A stretch of 64,000 nucleotides of DNA. Origin: Thinopyrum elongatum. Taxonomy: Eukaryota; Streptophyta; Magnoliopsida; Poales; Poaceae. The notes beneath the pieces were generated by a model. It did not search any database. It had not been told where the DNA came from and saw only the letters and a list, made by a program, of their open reading frames with translations. Positions 1 through 11,804 of the stretch are shown here, piece after piece. Each line of letters starts with the position of its first letter. The first letter of the stretch is position 1. Location of the stretch: positions 201,420,086-201,484,085 of the forward strand of contig CM022302.1 of the NCBI GenBank assembly GCA_011799875.1, in the 5' to 3' direction. A program made the position numbers and the translations under genes.

Positions 1-591
1 TTATTTATGTCATCTTTGATCTTACCATGTCATAAATGGTTCGATTACATCTTCACAGACTTTCCACTTGTAGTGGTGTTCCGGGAGGTGCAAGTTATGA
101 AACCCCTTTCACAACTCATCAGACATTCGCTAAACTTGTAACTCAAATATTCCTTTCTGCAATTGAATTGTAGAAACATAATTTTCTTGTTACAATAACT
201 TCTAATTCATATTTGAAAACCATTTGAATGAATTCAAAAGATCCAGACTTACGTCTCATCAAGTAAATATCCATATATCTACTTGAGTCATTTCTGAAGA
301 TAGATAAATCCACTACTTGCAACAACATTTATTGAACTACACACATCAAAATGTATGATCACCAATAAGTTTGTTGCTCATTCCTTATGGCCTGTGAACG
401 GTATTTCAGTCACTTCACTTTTCGGAGGAAATTTGCAAATGTCAGATGATTCAAAATCAAACGATTTCAAAATCCATCATAATGGAATTTTCCATGCGGG
501 TTTCTCCAATGTGACCAAATGCAGTGCCATACTTGTGTGGTATTCTTTTAGTCTTGCGACATTTAGCGTCAGTGTTATGGATGTATCATAT

Positions 592-955
592 TACCATCAA
601 TATTCATAACATACGTCCCATCTAGGATGGAAGCATGGCCCTTCATGTTATTCATAATACTGAACAACAATTGTTGTTTTTAGGAACAACTCTTTTGCAA
701 CAAACATTGTGCAATGGGTTAGAGTGTATGAAACTCTAAAATGAATTATGAAAGTAAATCCAGAGGTAATATATTATTATCAACATTCATATCATACATC
801 TCATTCATAATGAAAGTATGGCCCTTATGTTATTCATAACACCGAACATCAAAAGTTCTCTTATGAACAACCTTCTTGCAAGATTCCTTATGCAATGGGC
901 TAGAGTGTGTAAAACTCTAAATGAATTATGAAAATAAATACAGATGGTAATACAC
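592..955. repeat. Two-copy direct duplication, about 180 bp unit
   Basis: Copy one (about 592-775) and copy two (about 776-955) share the same order of words: CATTCATA...CATAC, GTATGGCCCTT, GTTATTCATAA, GAACAAC, GCAATGGG, TAGAGTGT, AAACTCTAAA and TGAATTATGAAA. They differ by scattered substitutions and small indels. The pair lies in the non-coding middle of element G and has no evident coding role. Confidence 0.7.
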
Positions 956-3182
956 CGATGGAAGGTATAGTAACATTTACTATGTTCCTTGTGTATACCT
1001 AAACCTCATTCCTGGCTAGTCTTTCAGGCCATAGTAGTTCTTACATCGAGTTGCAACAGAATGCAATCGAGTGGGTATCTTTTTGATTAACTCACAATAC
1101 CCAAGAATCAGTGATTAACAATTTAATCATAATTCCCAAGAACTATATCTTTGACCAACCTTCTATACATCAAAAACTTGTATGACATTCATACATGAGC
1201 TGGATATTCCAGTCTTCTTTCTTTTGCCTTTATACTTCTAACAGTTTAACTTTCAGTATTTCTCCTACTCGCAGAAGAAGCACTCAACTTAAGAGTGGTG
1301 TTAGCCCCGGACTTCCTAGGTGTGTTATCACACTAACACCCTTCGGACACTTCCTTTCTCTTTAAGTTGTTGTTTTATTCACCTTTCATCATATGACAGG
1401 CGTTCTTCTGGATCCCTCTCTTATCAGTCTAATGCATAGTAAACTTCTTTACTAATAGTTTGCAAACAAACATTGCTTTGGATATCTCATATATTTTAGC
1501 CTTTGTCTGTCTCTGAAAAATGATTTTCAGATTCCATGAATATCACATAACTATTCAAACTTTCAAAGTTCGGGTCTCATGGAAGCAAACATATTGCACT
1601 TGACTAAAACGGAATTCTAGCTTTTGGATCGAAGGACGAGAGTCACATGATCCATAGCATAAGCGAGAGAATACCAAAAGTATGCGATAGGACAAAGTCC
1701 TTCTCGGCACTCTTGAGGACAATCCTCACATTACGTTACCAACCGTAAAGTTTTAACCAGATATTTAACAGCTTATTCAATTTTAACAGGGAAGGTGGAA
1801 ACGCGAGCCATTATTCTATAACTGTTAAGCAAACCACACTTAGACAGTGTTCATAATTAATTGCACTGAGAATTAAACAAGTTAATTCAACAGTGCGCTC
1901 CCACTCAAATCATTATCTCTCATAATTGATTGTGAGTGATTCAAGATCCGCATATCAATTCAACGCCATTGACGGGTTCATCACTGATGACGTGAATTAC
2001 AATCGGTAGGCCAACTTGCCAATCACATCTCTATGTGACTCTTGTCCATCTTTCGATGCGTGTGTTCCGAGCTCAGGACTGTCCTGCCTGAACGTCAAGA
2101 CAACCAAGTGATCACGCAGTGAGGTCTGACCTTCACCCGCCTTACACCTCTCTAATCGTTCGTGCTCATGTGTACATGGCGCACCCCGAAAAGATACGTG
2201 TTGTAGACGGTGCTACACTTGGGAGAACACTAACTACTTGATATTTTTGTGAGAGATCACCCTAATAAAAGCGACTACCGCGCAATCAAGAAGGGTGCAT
2301 CATAAGGGATAAACAACTCAGGCAATTCATAATAGCATGATATGGTATAGCCCTTTCTGACGGAGAAGTCTTGTATTCCTTCGCCTTTGGCATTCACGTC
2401 GGTGATCACCTTCGCGAAGATTGCCACCACCTTGTCGATGCAGCAGATAATATTGCTATCTCTATAGCTAATAAAATAATGCATTACACAAGGTTGACAC
2501 ACAGGTCATTTAAAGTGCAATCATATGGCTCCAGCCATCATGCCGAATCATGACACGCAGGTCATGTTAATCAATTTACATTATATAGTCATCTCATACA
2601 TAATCAAATTATTATGAGCACCGCTATACCACATCACATGCACATGTAAACCCTCCTGCAAAACCAAGTTAGACGCCTCTAATTGGTTCATACAAAAACT
2701 TGTTTTTCGTGGCTTCTAAGGTTTCGAAACAAACCGAAGCTACCAACGTCCATCATCAAGTATGATAATTCAAGTCGCTAGATTAACAATGCGGGGTGTA
2801 TGAAGCACGAGATAATAAAATCTCGAACCCCATACTAAACTTCATCATACGCATGACCCCCGTGCAGATCATATCTGCATTGCCCTTTTGTCTGCGAAAT
2901 TTCATCTTTCTTTTTAACTACGGTGGAATTCAATGAACTGTTAGCACTTCGTTGATCAATCCGGATCGTGGATTGCCAGAATATTGAAACTCCACCATAC
3001 TGTTATCAAGATTAGAAATATGCAAATTCCAGGGAAGCAACAAGAACATCGGGTAACAGATTTCATCTGCTACCCGCACAAATAATTTTCAGTAATAGAA
3101 CTCATCTACTACCTAATTATATTGTGCAACACCCATACATCACTATGTATTCTAGATCGCAACCTGCATCTACGCATAGCAC

Positions 3183-3196
3183 GGCTCTTGATGCCA
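3183..3196 (-). other. Primer-binding site of element G
   Basis: The minus strand reads TGGCATCAAGAGCC immediately after the LTR-like block. This matches the usual initiator-Met tRNA primer site of plant copia elements with a few changes. It fixes the orientation of G as minus and the internal edge of its 5' LTR at about 3199. Confidence 0.6.
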
Positions 3197-3198
3197 CT

Positions 3199-4010
3199 TT
3201 AGGGTAACGCAGCAGAAAACAAAACATTTCCGACCTACGTACCAGCCCAGGACCACTATGGAGACTGCATACAAGGTTTGATCATTTTCATTACCGACTC
3301 GTAGCGCAGCGGAAGTAGAGTCGATGACGATCGGCGGTGCAGATCCCCGCAGCTAGGATTTACAACCTCCCAACCGCGAGGATGTATACCCTCATCTTCC
3401 CTTAGGACAGCCCTCTGGGAGGCAGTCGGACAGTCCCCCGGACGGTGTCGCGGACAGCTCTTCGGGAGGACTCATAAAACTCGGACCGTCACTTGGACAG
3501 CCCTTCGGGAGGCACTCTCGAACAGCCCCTCAGGCACTAAGATCGAAACTACGACCTCTCTACAGATTTGCACACATACGGTGTCATCTATCCGGCAGGG
3601 CTTCACCGTCCAGAACTAGCTCCCACCGGAACCCAGGCAGCCTTTCGGCTCTACGAAACTCTTTTCGTGGGAGGGAGAGAGAAGCCAGATAATTGCATGG
3701 CATGAGTATGAGAGCAAGGGATGAGTGTGGAGGGCTGCCCCTCCACCTCTATTTATAGGAAATCCCAAGGGGTAGGGTGGTTTTACAATAAAACCCAAAA
3801 GTACATGAATGAAGTCCTTCCACCAAGGGCATAGAAGTGAAACCAAGGAAGAAGAGGGGCTCCATGGTGGAGCCCCAAGTGTGGCCGGCCACACCCCTTG
3901 GGGGGCCCCCAAGAGGGCCTCCCAATCCATCCATGTCATCCCTAGATCTTTTGGGATAAAGCCCAAACAAGTGGCTTTCCAAAATAATTGGGCTTTCCAA
4001 ACAAGTGGCA
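3199..4010 (-). repeat. 5' LTR of element G
   Basis: On the minus strand this 0.8-kb block starts TGCCACTTG and ends near CCCTAAAG just before the primer site. Its right edge is set where sequence matching the LTR of F begins (4011). The ends are degenerate, since a normal LTR would end in CA, so the boundaries are approximate by a few bases. It contains a TATA-like box (3748-3758). It also contains a set of short repeats around GGACAGCCCTTCGGGAGGCA (3405-3540). Confidence 0.5.
3748..3758 (-). promoter_or_regulatory. TATA-like box in the LTR of element G
   Basis: The minus strand reads CTATAAATAGA about 550 bases upstream of the internal edge of the LTR. The position and orientation suit a retrotransposon promoter driving transcription toward lower coordinates. 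There is no experimental support. Confidence 0.45.
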
Positions 4011-4297
4011 TGCCCTGGTGGAGGGTGGAGGCCGTGGGCCTCCGTTTCCATTGATTCTGCCTCCCAAAAATCACATATATTCCAAAATAATTCTCCGTAA
4101 ATTTTTATCGCGTTTGGACTTTGTTTGATATGGATATTCTGTGAGACAAAAAACATGCAACAGACAGGAACTGGCACTGGGCGCTGGATCAATATGTTAG
4201 TCCAATAAATCATATAAAATGTTGCCAAAAATATGTGAAAGTTTTATAATATTGGCATGAAACAATAAAAAATTATAGATATGACGGAGACGTATCG
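4011..4297 (-). repeat. 3' LTR fragment of element F
   Basis: This block is about 90% similar by eye to 8552-8839. On the minus strand it begins GATACGTCTCCGTC, the initial T being lost, and is preceded by a purine-rich tract. The remainder of this LTR is cut off at 4010 by element G. Confidence 0.75.
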
Positions 4298-5010
4298 GCA
4301 TCCCCAAGCTTAATTCCTGCTCATCCTGGAGTAGGTAAATGATAAAAAAAAGATAATTTTTGATGTGGAATGCTACCTCGCATAATCTTGATCATATATC
4401 TAATCATGGCATGAATATTAAGACACAAGTGATTCAAAGCAATAGTCTGTAATTTGACATAAAGACATCAATACTCAGGCATCCCAACAAACAATCATGT
4501 CTTTCAAAATACCAATGCTAAAGAATGCTATCCCTACAAAATCATATAGTCTTGTCATGCTCCGTCTTCTTAACACAAAGTATTTATCATGCACAACCCC
4601 AATGACAAGGCGAGCAATTGGTTCATACTTTTTAACGCGCTTTAGCTTTTTCAACCCTTACGCAATACATGAGCGCAAGCCATAGACGCACTATGGGTGG
4701 AATAGAGTATGATGATAGGAGTAAACATAGAGAACACAAAAAAGTAAGAAAGTCTCACATCGACGCGGCTAATCAACGGGCTATGGAGATGCCCGTCAAT
4801 TGATATCAATGTGAGGAGTAGGGATTGCCATGTAACGGATGCACTGAGAGCTATAAGTGTATGAAAGCTCAATATGAAAACTAAGTGGGTGTGCGTCTAA
4901 CTCTATAATGAAAAATTCCCACTAGTATATGAAAGTGACAACATAGGAGACTCTCTACATGAAAAACATGGTGCTACTTTGAAGCACAAGTGTGGAATTA
5001 GCATGCCCCT

Positions 5011-5099
5011 TCTCTCTTTTCTCTCATTTTTTTCTTTTGTTTTTTTCTTTTTTCTTGGGCTCTTTTTGGCCTCACTTTTTTCTTTTTTTTTATTTTTGT
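5011..5099. repeat. Pyrimidine-rich tract, about 90 bp
   Basis: The plus strand here is almost entirely T and C with a few G residues, so the minus strand is an A/G-rich tract. It lies in the non-coding middle of element F. It also holds short runs of eight or nine T residues. No function is claimed. Confidence 0.6.
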
Positions 5100-6039
5100 C
5101 TGGAGCCTCATCCCGAGTTGTGGGGGAATCATAGTCTCCATCATCCTTTCCTCACAGGGACATGCTCTAATAATGAATAATGATGATCATCACACTTCTA
5201 TTTACTTATAACTCAATATTACAACTCGATATCTAGAACAAAGTATGGCTCTATATGAATGCCTCTGGCAGTGTACCAGGATGTGCAATGATCTAGCGTA
5301 GCATAGATATCAAAAAATGAACAAGCCATGGAAATATCATGCTAGCTATGTTACGATTACGCAAAGCAATGTGACAATGAATGCTCAAGTCATCAAAACG
5401 GAAGCGGTGGAAGTTGCATGCCAATATATCTCGGAATGGCTATGGAAAGGCCATAATAGGTAGGTATGGTGGCTGTTTTGAGGAAGATATAATAAGGCTT
5501 ATGTGTGATAGAGTGTATCATATCACGGGGTTTGGATGCACCGGCGAAGTTTGCACCGACTCTCGAGGTGAGAAAGGGCAATGCATGGTACCGTAGAGGC
5601 TAGCAAATTGCGGAAAGGTAAGAGTGCGTATAATCCATGGACTCACATTAGTCATAAAGAACTCATATACTTACTGCAAAATTTTATTAGCCCTCGAAGC
5701 AAAGTACTACTACGCATGCCCCTAGGGGGGTAGATTGGTAGGAAAAGACCATCGCTCGTCCCCGACCACCACTCATAAGGAAGACAATCAATAATAAATC
5801 ATGCTCCAACTTCATAGCATAACGAGAGACTATACGTGCATGTATCGGGAATCAGAAACCTTAACAACAGTATTCCTACTAACCACAACTGTATACTAGT
5901 ACTTCCCACATATTATCATCTCTATATCGAGAAACTATTGCAAGGAATCAAACACATCATATTCAGTGATCCACAAGTTTTATGTAGGATTTCATGACTA
6001 ACCATGCATATGACCAATTCCTGTTGACTCTCTAAATAG

Positions 6040-6255
6040 ATATAAGTGAAGCATCAGAGTTTGATTCTTTCTACAAAATACCATGCTCTAATAAATATAA
6101 GTGAAGCAAAAGAGCATTCTACAAACAACGGTTTTCTATGGGAAGAGTAACAGGCAATCCAAACTTCAAATGATATAAGTGAAGTACATGAAGCATTCTA
6201 TAAAGCCATACTCAAAAGATATAAGTGAAGTGCAATGAGCATTCTATAAATCAAC
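6040..6255. repeat. Short interspersed tandem motif GATATAAGTGAAG...GCATTCTATAAA
   Basis: Four imperfect copies of a motif reading (G)ATATAAGTGAAG(C/T)A, then a short spacer, then GAGCATTCTA(T/C)A(A), occur about 45-70 bases apart. They lie in the non-coding internal region of element F. The spacing is irregular, so this is a decayed tandem array rather than a satellite. Confidence 0.55.
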
Positions 6256-7432
6256 CATGGACTATCTCATACCAGTATGGTGCATAAAAGAAAAGTGAAA
6301 ACTAAACACAAAAGACGCTCCAAGATTTACGCATATCACGTGAACGAAACAAAAACCGAAACATACCGATACTTGTTGAAGAAAGGTGGGATGCCTTCCG
6401 GAGCATCCCCAAGCTTAGAACCTTGAGTTTCCTTGGATATTTACTTGGGGTTCCTTGGGCATCCCAAGATTGAACTCTTGCCTCTCTTCCTTCTCCTCAT
6501 ATCGAGACCTCCTCGATCTTTGAACACTTCACCCACACAAAACTTAACAAAAACCTCCATGAGATCCGTTAGTATAATAATGCAAATCACTACTTTAAGT
6601 ACTATTGCAAACCCATTCATATTTTTTTTCATTATAGCTACTGTATTATAACTTCTCCATGGCTTATACCACCGATGCAATCGATAGTTTCATCAAAACG
6701 AGCAAAACAATGCATCAAAAACAGAATCTGTCAAAAATAGGATAGTATGTAGTAATATGAACGTTGACCATACTTCTGTAACTCCAAAAATTCTGAATAA
6801 TTACGATTTTTTTTGCCTAGAAGTACTGTGTAAAAATTTCAAAAACTTTTTATGTTCCAGTAAAAAATGTAAATTCACACACTACAGCCAAAGTTTCTGT
6901 TTTTGCACCGCACATACCAACAAGCAATCTAATCATCCTAAAGGCAAATCTTGGCGCATTATTTTTATAATACAATGGATTTGTACAAGGGGATAATTAT
7001 TTTTGTTGAAAAGTTTCTATAATCGAGATTCACAAATTTTCCATGGGCATGAACAAAGTACAAGGACGTCCCCCACTTCAACGGTGTTCGTCTTTCTCAC
7101 TTTCACTTTTGATTTTGTAAAGTTTTAAGTTCCCCTCTATATTTTTTTGTTTTTAAACTTTATAAAAGCACTCAATAGAATAAAATGACTCTCTTAAACT
7201 TCCAGGTTATCTCTCTGGCAGCGCTTTCTTTAAAGCCATTAAACTAGGCATAAAGTGCTCAAGTAATGGATCCACCCGGATCCCAAGGTATATCAAAGCC
7301 AATTTTAATTAATAGTGATTTGGCATTTAGTAGTGAGCACAAAGAAACATATATCATGCAATGAAGAAGTCTAACTCTCTTCCTATGCATCGGCATGTCA
7401 TATAAGAACAATTCATGCACATCAAGTAAAGG

Positions 7433-8527
7433 CTAATACATAGCATAAGCAGTTTCTTGCAATTTTATCGTATTGGAAACATAGAGAGGTGGAGATGTAG
7501 TTCCTCTCTCATAATAATTGCAAGTAGGAGCAGCAAGAACATGCATATTGTATTCATGAAAATCATCATGTGCAACGGTAAAAGGCAACCCATCAGTGTA
7601 ATCCTTAATAAGTGCAAACTTCTCCAATATAGTGTAGTTTGGAGAATTCAAAAAGATAATAGGACTATCATGCGTGGGTGCAATAGCAACAATTTCATTT
7701 TTAACATAAGGAACTATAGCAAGTTCATCTCCATAAGCATAATTCATATTGGCATCATAGCCACAAGCATAGCAAGCATCAAGTTCATCAAAAAGGGATA
7801 TTTCAAACAAATCAATGGGATCATAGCATTCATCCTTCGGTAAGAATGAAGGGACATTAAACAATGTATGAGTTGGAGAGTTACTCTCATTAGAAGGTGG
7901 GCACGGGTAGCTAATCCACTCTTCCTCCTTTTGTTCTTCGCTCTCCTCATCATCTTTTTCATCTAATGAGCTCATAGTGTCATCAATTTCTTCTTCCATA
8001 GATTCCTGCAAAATATTAGTCTTTTCTTGGACAACGAAGACTTTTTCAATAAATACATCAATATCGTAATTGTATTTATAATTCTCATAGCAATATTTAA
8101 GTATAGCAAAATTTTTAGGTCTATAAACAGCATCATCAAAATCTTCATACTTTCCAAACAAAGATTCAATTTCATAAGCAGCCTTAAAAGCAACAAATTA
8201 TTCTATTCATTCCACATCATAGTAATCATATCTACCAATAGCATAAGAAGCTAAGGTTTCATTATCGTTAAATTTGCATGAAAAGGGAAGGTGTGGAGCC
8301 TTCATCCTAGAGCAACAAGTATAATCATATCTCAAGCATAGATCCCGAGCATACCAATGCAACATATGAATTTGATCCCATAACAGTTTCCCTTTTTGAG
8401 TCAAGCAATAATCCGGGGGATCCGTAACTCCGATTGCGCTAAAAAATTTACATGATTTTTTCCATAAATTATCTTTCTTGCACCCAAAGAAGAGCCCCAA
8501 CCAACTTACGGGGAGCCCACAAGACAC
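7433..8527 (-). pseudogene. Retroelement-specific reading-frame remnant of element F, function unknown
   Basis: On the minus strand one frame runs 8527 to 7433 with two stop codons in a short stretch near 8200, giving parts of 106 and 242 residues. The larger part is acidic, with runs of Glu and Asp in its middle and many Tyr, Asn and Ile residues. It has no gag zinc knuckle, protease, RT or integrase motif. I recognise the type only as an extra frame seen inside large grass gypsy elements, and I do not know its role. The upstream 106-residue part begins very near LTR-derived sequence, so its start is probably an artefact of the deletion that joined LTR to internal DNA. Treat it as a broken element gene rather than a host gene. 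Confidence 0.5.
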
Positions 8528-8551
8528 CTGGGCGCGCCAGGGGGTGCCAGA

Positions 8552-8839
8552 TGCGCCCTGGTGGAGGGTGGAGGCCGTGGGCCTCCGTTTGTGTTGATTT
8601 CACCTCCCAAAATCACATATATTCCAAAATAATTCTCTGTAAATTTTTATCACTTCTGGACTTCGTTTGATATGGATATTCTACGAAGCAAAAAACACGC
8701 AACAGACAGGAACTGGCACTAGGCACTGGATCAGTATGTTAGTCCAATAAATCATATAAAATGTTGCCACAAATATGTGAAAGTTGTATAATATTGGCAT
8801 GAAACAATCAAAAATTATAGATACGATGGAGACGTATCA
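8552..8839 (-). repeat. 5' LTR fragment of element F
   Basis: This block matches 4011-4297 over its whole length and ends, on the minus strand, with a clean TGATACGTCTCC start at 8839. The two copies stop matching exactly at that point, which marks the element edge. Beyond 8839 the gag frame of element A continues. Confidence 0.75.
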
Positions 8840-10740
8840 AAGAAGTAGCTAGAGACTTTCTTGCTTATAAAGATAGAGATGATCTAAAGAAACTTCTAGT
8901 CAAGTTGAAAGAAAAATCCTTGAATGCTAGAATGAAATGTGATCCTAAGTTTTCTACTTCACCTATCTTTGTTACTGATAAGGATTATGAATTCTCTGTC
9001 GACCCATAGTTGATTACTTTGGTTGAATCTGATCCTTTCCATGGCTATGAAACTGAAACTGTAGTGGCACTTCTTACTAAATTAAATGATATAGCCACCC
9101 TATTTGCTCATGATGAGAAAATTCACTATTACTATATCCTCAAGTTATTTCCATTCTCATTAAAGGGTGATGCTAAGATATGGTACAATACTCTTGCTCC
9201 TGGTTGTGTCCGTAGTCTCCAGGATATGATTTATTACTTCTCTGAAAAATATTTCCCTGGTCATAAGAAACAAGCTGCCTTACAGGAAATATTTAACTTT
9301 GTGCAAATTGAAGAAGAGAGTCTACCACAAGATTGGGGGAGGCTTCTCCAATTACTTAATGCTTTGCTTGATCATCCTCTTAAGGAAAATGAAATACTCG
9401 ATATCTTCTATAATGGACTAACTGATGCTTCTAGGGATTGCCTAGATAGTTGTGATGGTTGTGTTTTCAGGGAACGAACTGTTGAACAAGCTGAGGAATT
9501 ATTGAATAATATATTGAAGAATTATGATGACTGGACTCTTCCTGAACCACCGCCTAAACCCACTCTGAAGAAGAGGGGTATCTTATTTCTCAGTCCGGAA
9601 GATATGCAAGAGGCAAAGATTGAAGCTGAAGATGTTAAGAATTTACCACCTATCAAAGAAATACATGGCCTTGACACACCACCACCACCGGTGGTAGAAG
9701 TAAATTAAAGTTTGATGAAGGTGACAACCCTTACAATAAACATCAGTCAATGCTTGTATGAATTCGACAATTACATTATGAAACAAGATCACTTCAATGC
9801 CTATATTATGAAACAACTAAAACGAAATTCTGATATGATTGCTCGCTTGAGTGATTTGTTATTTAGAATCACTAATTATGTTAGAGGTGTACGAAAACAT
9901 GCCTCTATGGTCCAAACCCAGTTAGAATAAGTTGCTAAATCTCAAAAAGAATTGCTTAGTGAAATGAACAATAATATGAATGATTATGATGTTAGAGTAG
10001 CAACTAGAGGAGGCAAAATGACTCAGGAACCACTTTATCCAGAGGGACACCCTAAAAGAATTCAACAAGACTCTCAAAGAATTAATACTGATGCACCTAG
10101 TCCTTCTAAAAGGAAGAAGAAAAAGGAAAATGATAGGACTTTTCACACCTCTAGTGAACCTGAAATAGAAAAACCTTCTGAAATTAACAATGATGCCTCT
10201 ATCTCTGATGCTGAAACTCAATCTGGTAATGAACACTCGCCTAGTGATGATGAAAATGATAATGATGATGTTCAAGAAGATACCCAACCAGACAATGAAA
10301 AAGAACCAGATAATGATGTTGAAATAGAACCTGCTGTTGATCTTGATAACCCACAACCTAAAAATAAACGTTATGATAAAAGAGACTTTGTGGCTAGAAA
10401 ACAGGTAAATAAAGAGAACCATGGGTTCAGAAGCCCATGCCCTTTCCACCTAAACCTTCTAAGAAAAAAGATGATGAAGAATTTGAACGCTTTGCTGAAA
10501 TGTTTAGGCCAGTCTTTTTGCGTACCCGTTTGACTGATATTTTAAAGATGGCCCCTTATGCTAAATACATGAAAGAGATTTTCACTAATAAGAGAAAAAT
10601 ACCTGAAGCTGAAATCTCCGCCATGCTTGCTAATTATTCTTTTAAGGATGGAGTACCTAAGAAACTAGGAGATCCAGGAATACCAACTATAACATGATCT
10701 ATTAAAACAAATTATGTCAAAACTGCTTTATGTGATTTAG
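8840..10740 (+). pseudogene. Gag and truncated protease of element A
   Basis: The frame opens at the F junction and crosses stops at 9007, after 9705 and after 9927. It contains a retrotransposon gag domain at about 9010-9500, with the conserved stretch PFSLKGDAKIWYN near 9151-9190 and a downstream FYNGL motif. A charged Lys/Asp/Glu/Asn-rich linker follows (about 9950-10400). A one-base frameshift near 10430 leads into a segment ending KKLGDPGIPTI. This is followed by a stop and then ALCDLG, the residues leading into the retropepsin active site. The protease ends there because of the deletion at about 10740. Gag would form the particle that packages element RNA, but this copy cannot be functional. 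The codons are AT-rich, unlike the GC-rich genes of B, C and D, which fits a different gypsy lineage. Confidence 0.75.
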
Positions 10741-10775
10741 GAACGCCCAGGCAGCGGCAGAGCAGGAACCCCAGG
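10741..10775 (+). other. Deletion junction inside element A, left of B
   Basis: These 35 bases no longer continue the protease frame. Together with the sequence resuming after B (34552 onward, AGTGGGACGGTCAGGTGC...) they form one stretch of A's 3' region. The last five bases, CCAGG, are the target site duplicated by B. Confidence 0.6.
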
Positions 10776-11227
10776 TGTCGGTGTCAAAACCAGCAGACCT
10801 CGGGGTAGGGGGTCCCGAGCTGTGGATCTAGGATCGATGGGTAACAAGGGACGACGAACACAGTGTTTACCCAGGTTCGGGCCCTCTCGAAGAGGTAAAA
10901 CCCTACGTCCTGCTTAATTGTATTAAATGTAAAACATGGTTTACAGAGTAGATCTACCTCGAGATCAGCATGAGCTAAACCCTAAGGCTATGAGGTGATG
11001 AATGTAGCTCTCCTCTAAAGACTAAAAACCCTCGGTTTATATAGACAACGGTAGGGTTAGGGTTGCCGAAGATAGATTACAATAAGGAATTAAAGAGATC
11101 CTCCGCCTTCTTGACTTGGAGGGCACACCACGGCTTCATAGATCTCCTGTCAATATATGGCTCCACCAGTCCATCCCATGTACAATGGGCCGTCGCCCCG
11201 AGGACCCCTTAGTCCATGACTCCCTCA
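10776..11227 (-). repeat. 3' LTR of element B
   Basis: This is one of a pair with 34095-34546, equal in length at 452 bp. The plus strand starts TGTCGGTGTC and ends TCCCTCA. On the minus strand a TATA-like box, CTATATAAACC, lies at about 11035-11045. Just inside the element is the polypurine tract (11228-11240). Confidence 0.9.
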
Positions 11228-11240
11228 GTAGCCCCCGAAC
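11228..11240 (-). other. Polypurine tract of element B
   Basis: The minus strand reads GTTCGGGGGCTAC directly before the LTR start TGAGGG. This is the plus-strand priming site for reverse transcription. It confirms that the left LTR is the 3' LTR and that the element reads on the minus strand. Confidence 0.7.
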
Positions 11241-11669
11241 TTGCCTCCAACGCCAAGACTTGTATCCAGTATGCATCCATCCGACCAGTATTCAGCTTGC
11301 GGGGCAAGTTCCTCAGTATGTCTCTCCCCTGTTCGGAACCAAGTGATGTTCGGAATCTGAAACGGTAGTTTTACTTAACACCGAACGTAATAATAAAAAA
11401 CATCGTTCAAGCGCAAATAGTGCCTTTATCTGACAACTTTTTATCTTTCAACGAAGAGTCACTTCGGGCCATAATGCCAAGCAGTTACTATTTCTTGAAG
11501 CGTGGCTCAAGGCTGACACCACGTTTGACACGTCCCCTCAAGGTGGAGATCATGTCCCGCTTTTCGGGGGATATGGTTAATCATTTTGATTCCCCTCCCC
11601 GCTCATAATGTTGCGGAGATATCGGGAACTGGAGAGGCCAACCGCGTGGAAAAAGGAAGCCCTAGCATG

Positions 11670-11686
11670 CCAATAGTCTATAAAGG
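11670..11686 (+). promoter_or_regulatory. CCAAT and TATA-like promoter of the antisense gene of element B
   Basis: On the plus strand CCAAT (11670-11674) is followed at once by GTCTATAAAGGGG (TATA 11678-11686). The first ATG of the antisense gene is about 120 bases further on (11805), with a pyrimidine-rich leader between. The direction is opposite to the LTR promoter. Confidence 0.55.
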
Positions 11687-11804
11687 GGGGCTGCTACAGT
11701 CTGCATCCCACGCCCTCTTCCACCTTCCACTCACGTAGACCTTCAGAGCTCCAGCGCCCTTTCTCTCTGCTTCCAGAGCGAATCCCACTTCACCTCCTTC
11801 GACC

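Larger units (their letters stand above)
1..4010 (-). mobile_element. Copia-like LTR retrotransposon remnant (element G), 5' LTR plus internal region
   Basis: Read on the minus strand, an LTR-like block (4010 to about 3199) ends next to a sequence resembling the initiator-Met tRNA primer site. A roughly 3.2-kb internal region then runs off the left edge of the window. Copia elements usually have a primer site of the type TGGTATCAGAGC. The internal region shows no frame longer than about 84 codons and no gag, protease, integrase or RT motif, so this part is either non-autonomous or heavily decayed. The LTR abuts the 3' LTR of element F at 4010/4011, so G probably inserted there. The distal LTR and the second target-site copy lie outside the window. 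The family is not assigned. Confidence 0.6.
4011..8839 (-). mobile_element. Rearranged non-autonomous gypsy remnant (element F)
   Basis: Two LTR-derived blocks, 4011-4297 and 8552-8839, match each other closely. On the minus strand both open with a (T)GATACGTCTCC-type end. The left copy has the expected polypurine stretch just upstream (TTAAGCTTGGGGATGCC, 4297-4313), so it is the 3' LTR and the element reads on the minus strand. The right copy should be the 5' LTR, but it passes directly into internal coding remnants. The primer site and 5' leader have therefore been deleted. No RT, RNase H or integrase motif is present. F interrupts the gag gene of A: at 8840 the A frame resumes in the plus direction. 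G truncates or interrupts its far end. Confidence 0.7.

Noticed and set aside
1..3198. Search for a host gene in the first 3.2 kb
   Set aside because: No frame exceeds about 84 codons, there are no supported splice patterns, and the region continues from a primer site, so it is retroelement body.
3616..4228. Overlapping frames of 150-160 codons on the minus strand
   Set aside because: They lie across the LTR of G and its junction with the LTR of F. Such frames are common in LTR leaders and show no protein family pattern.
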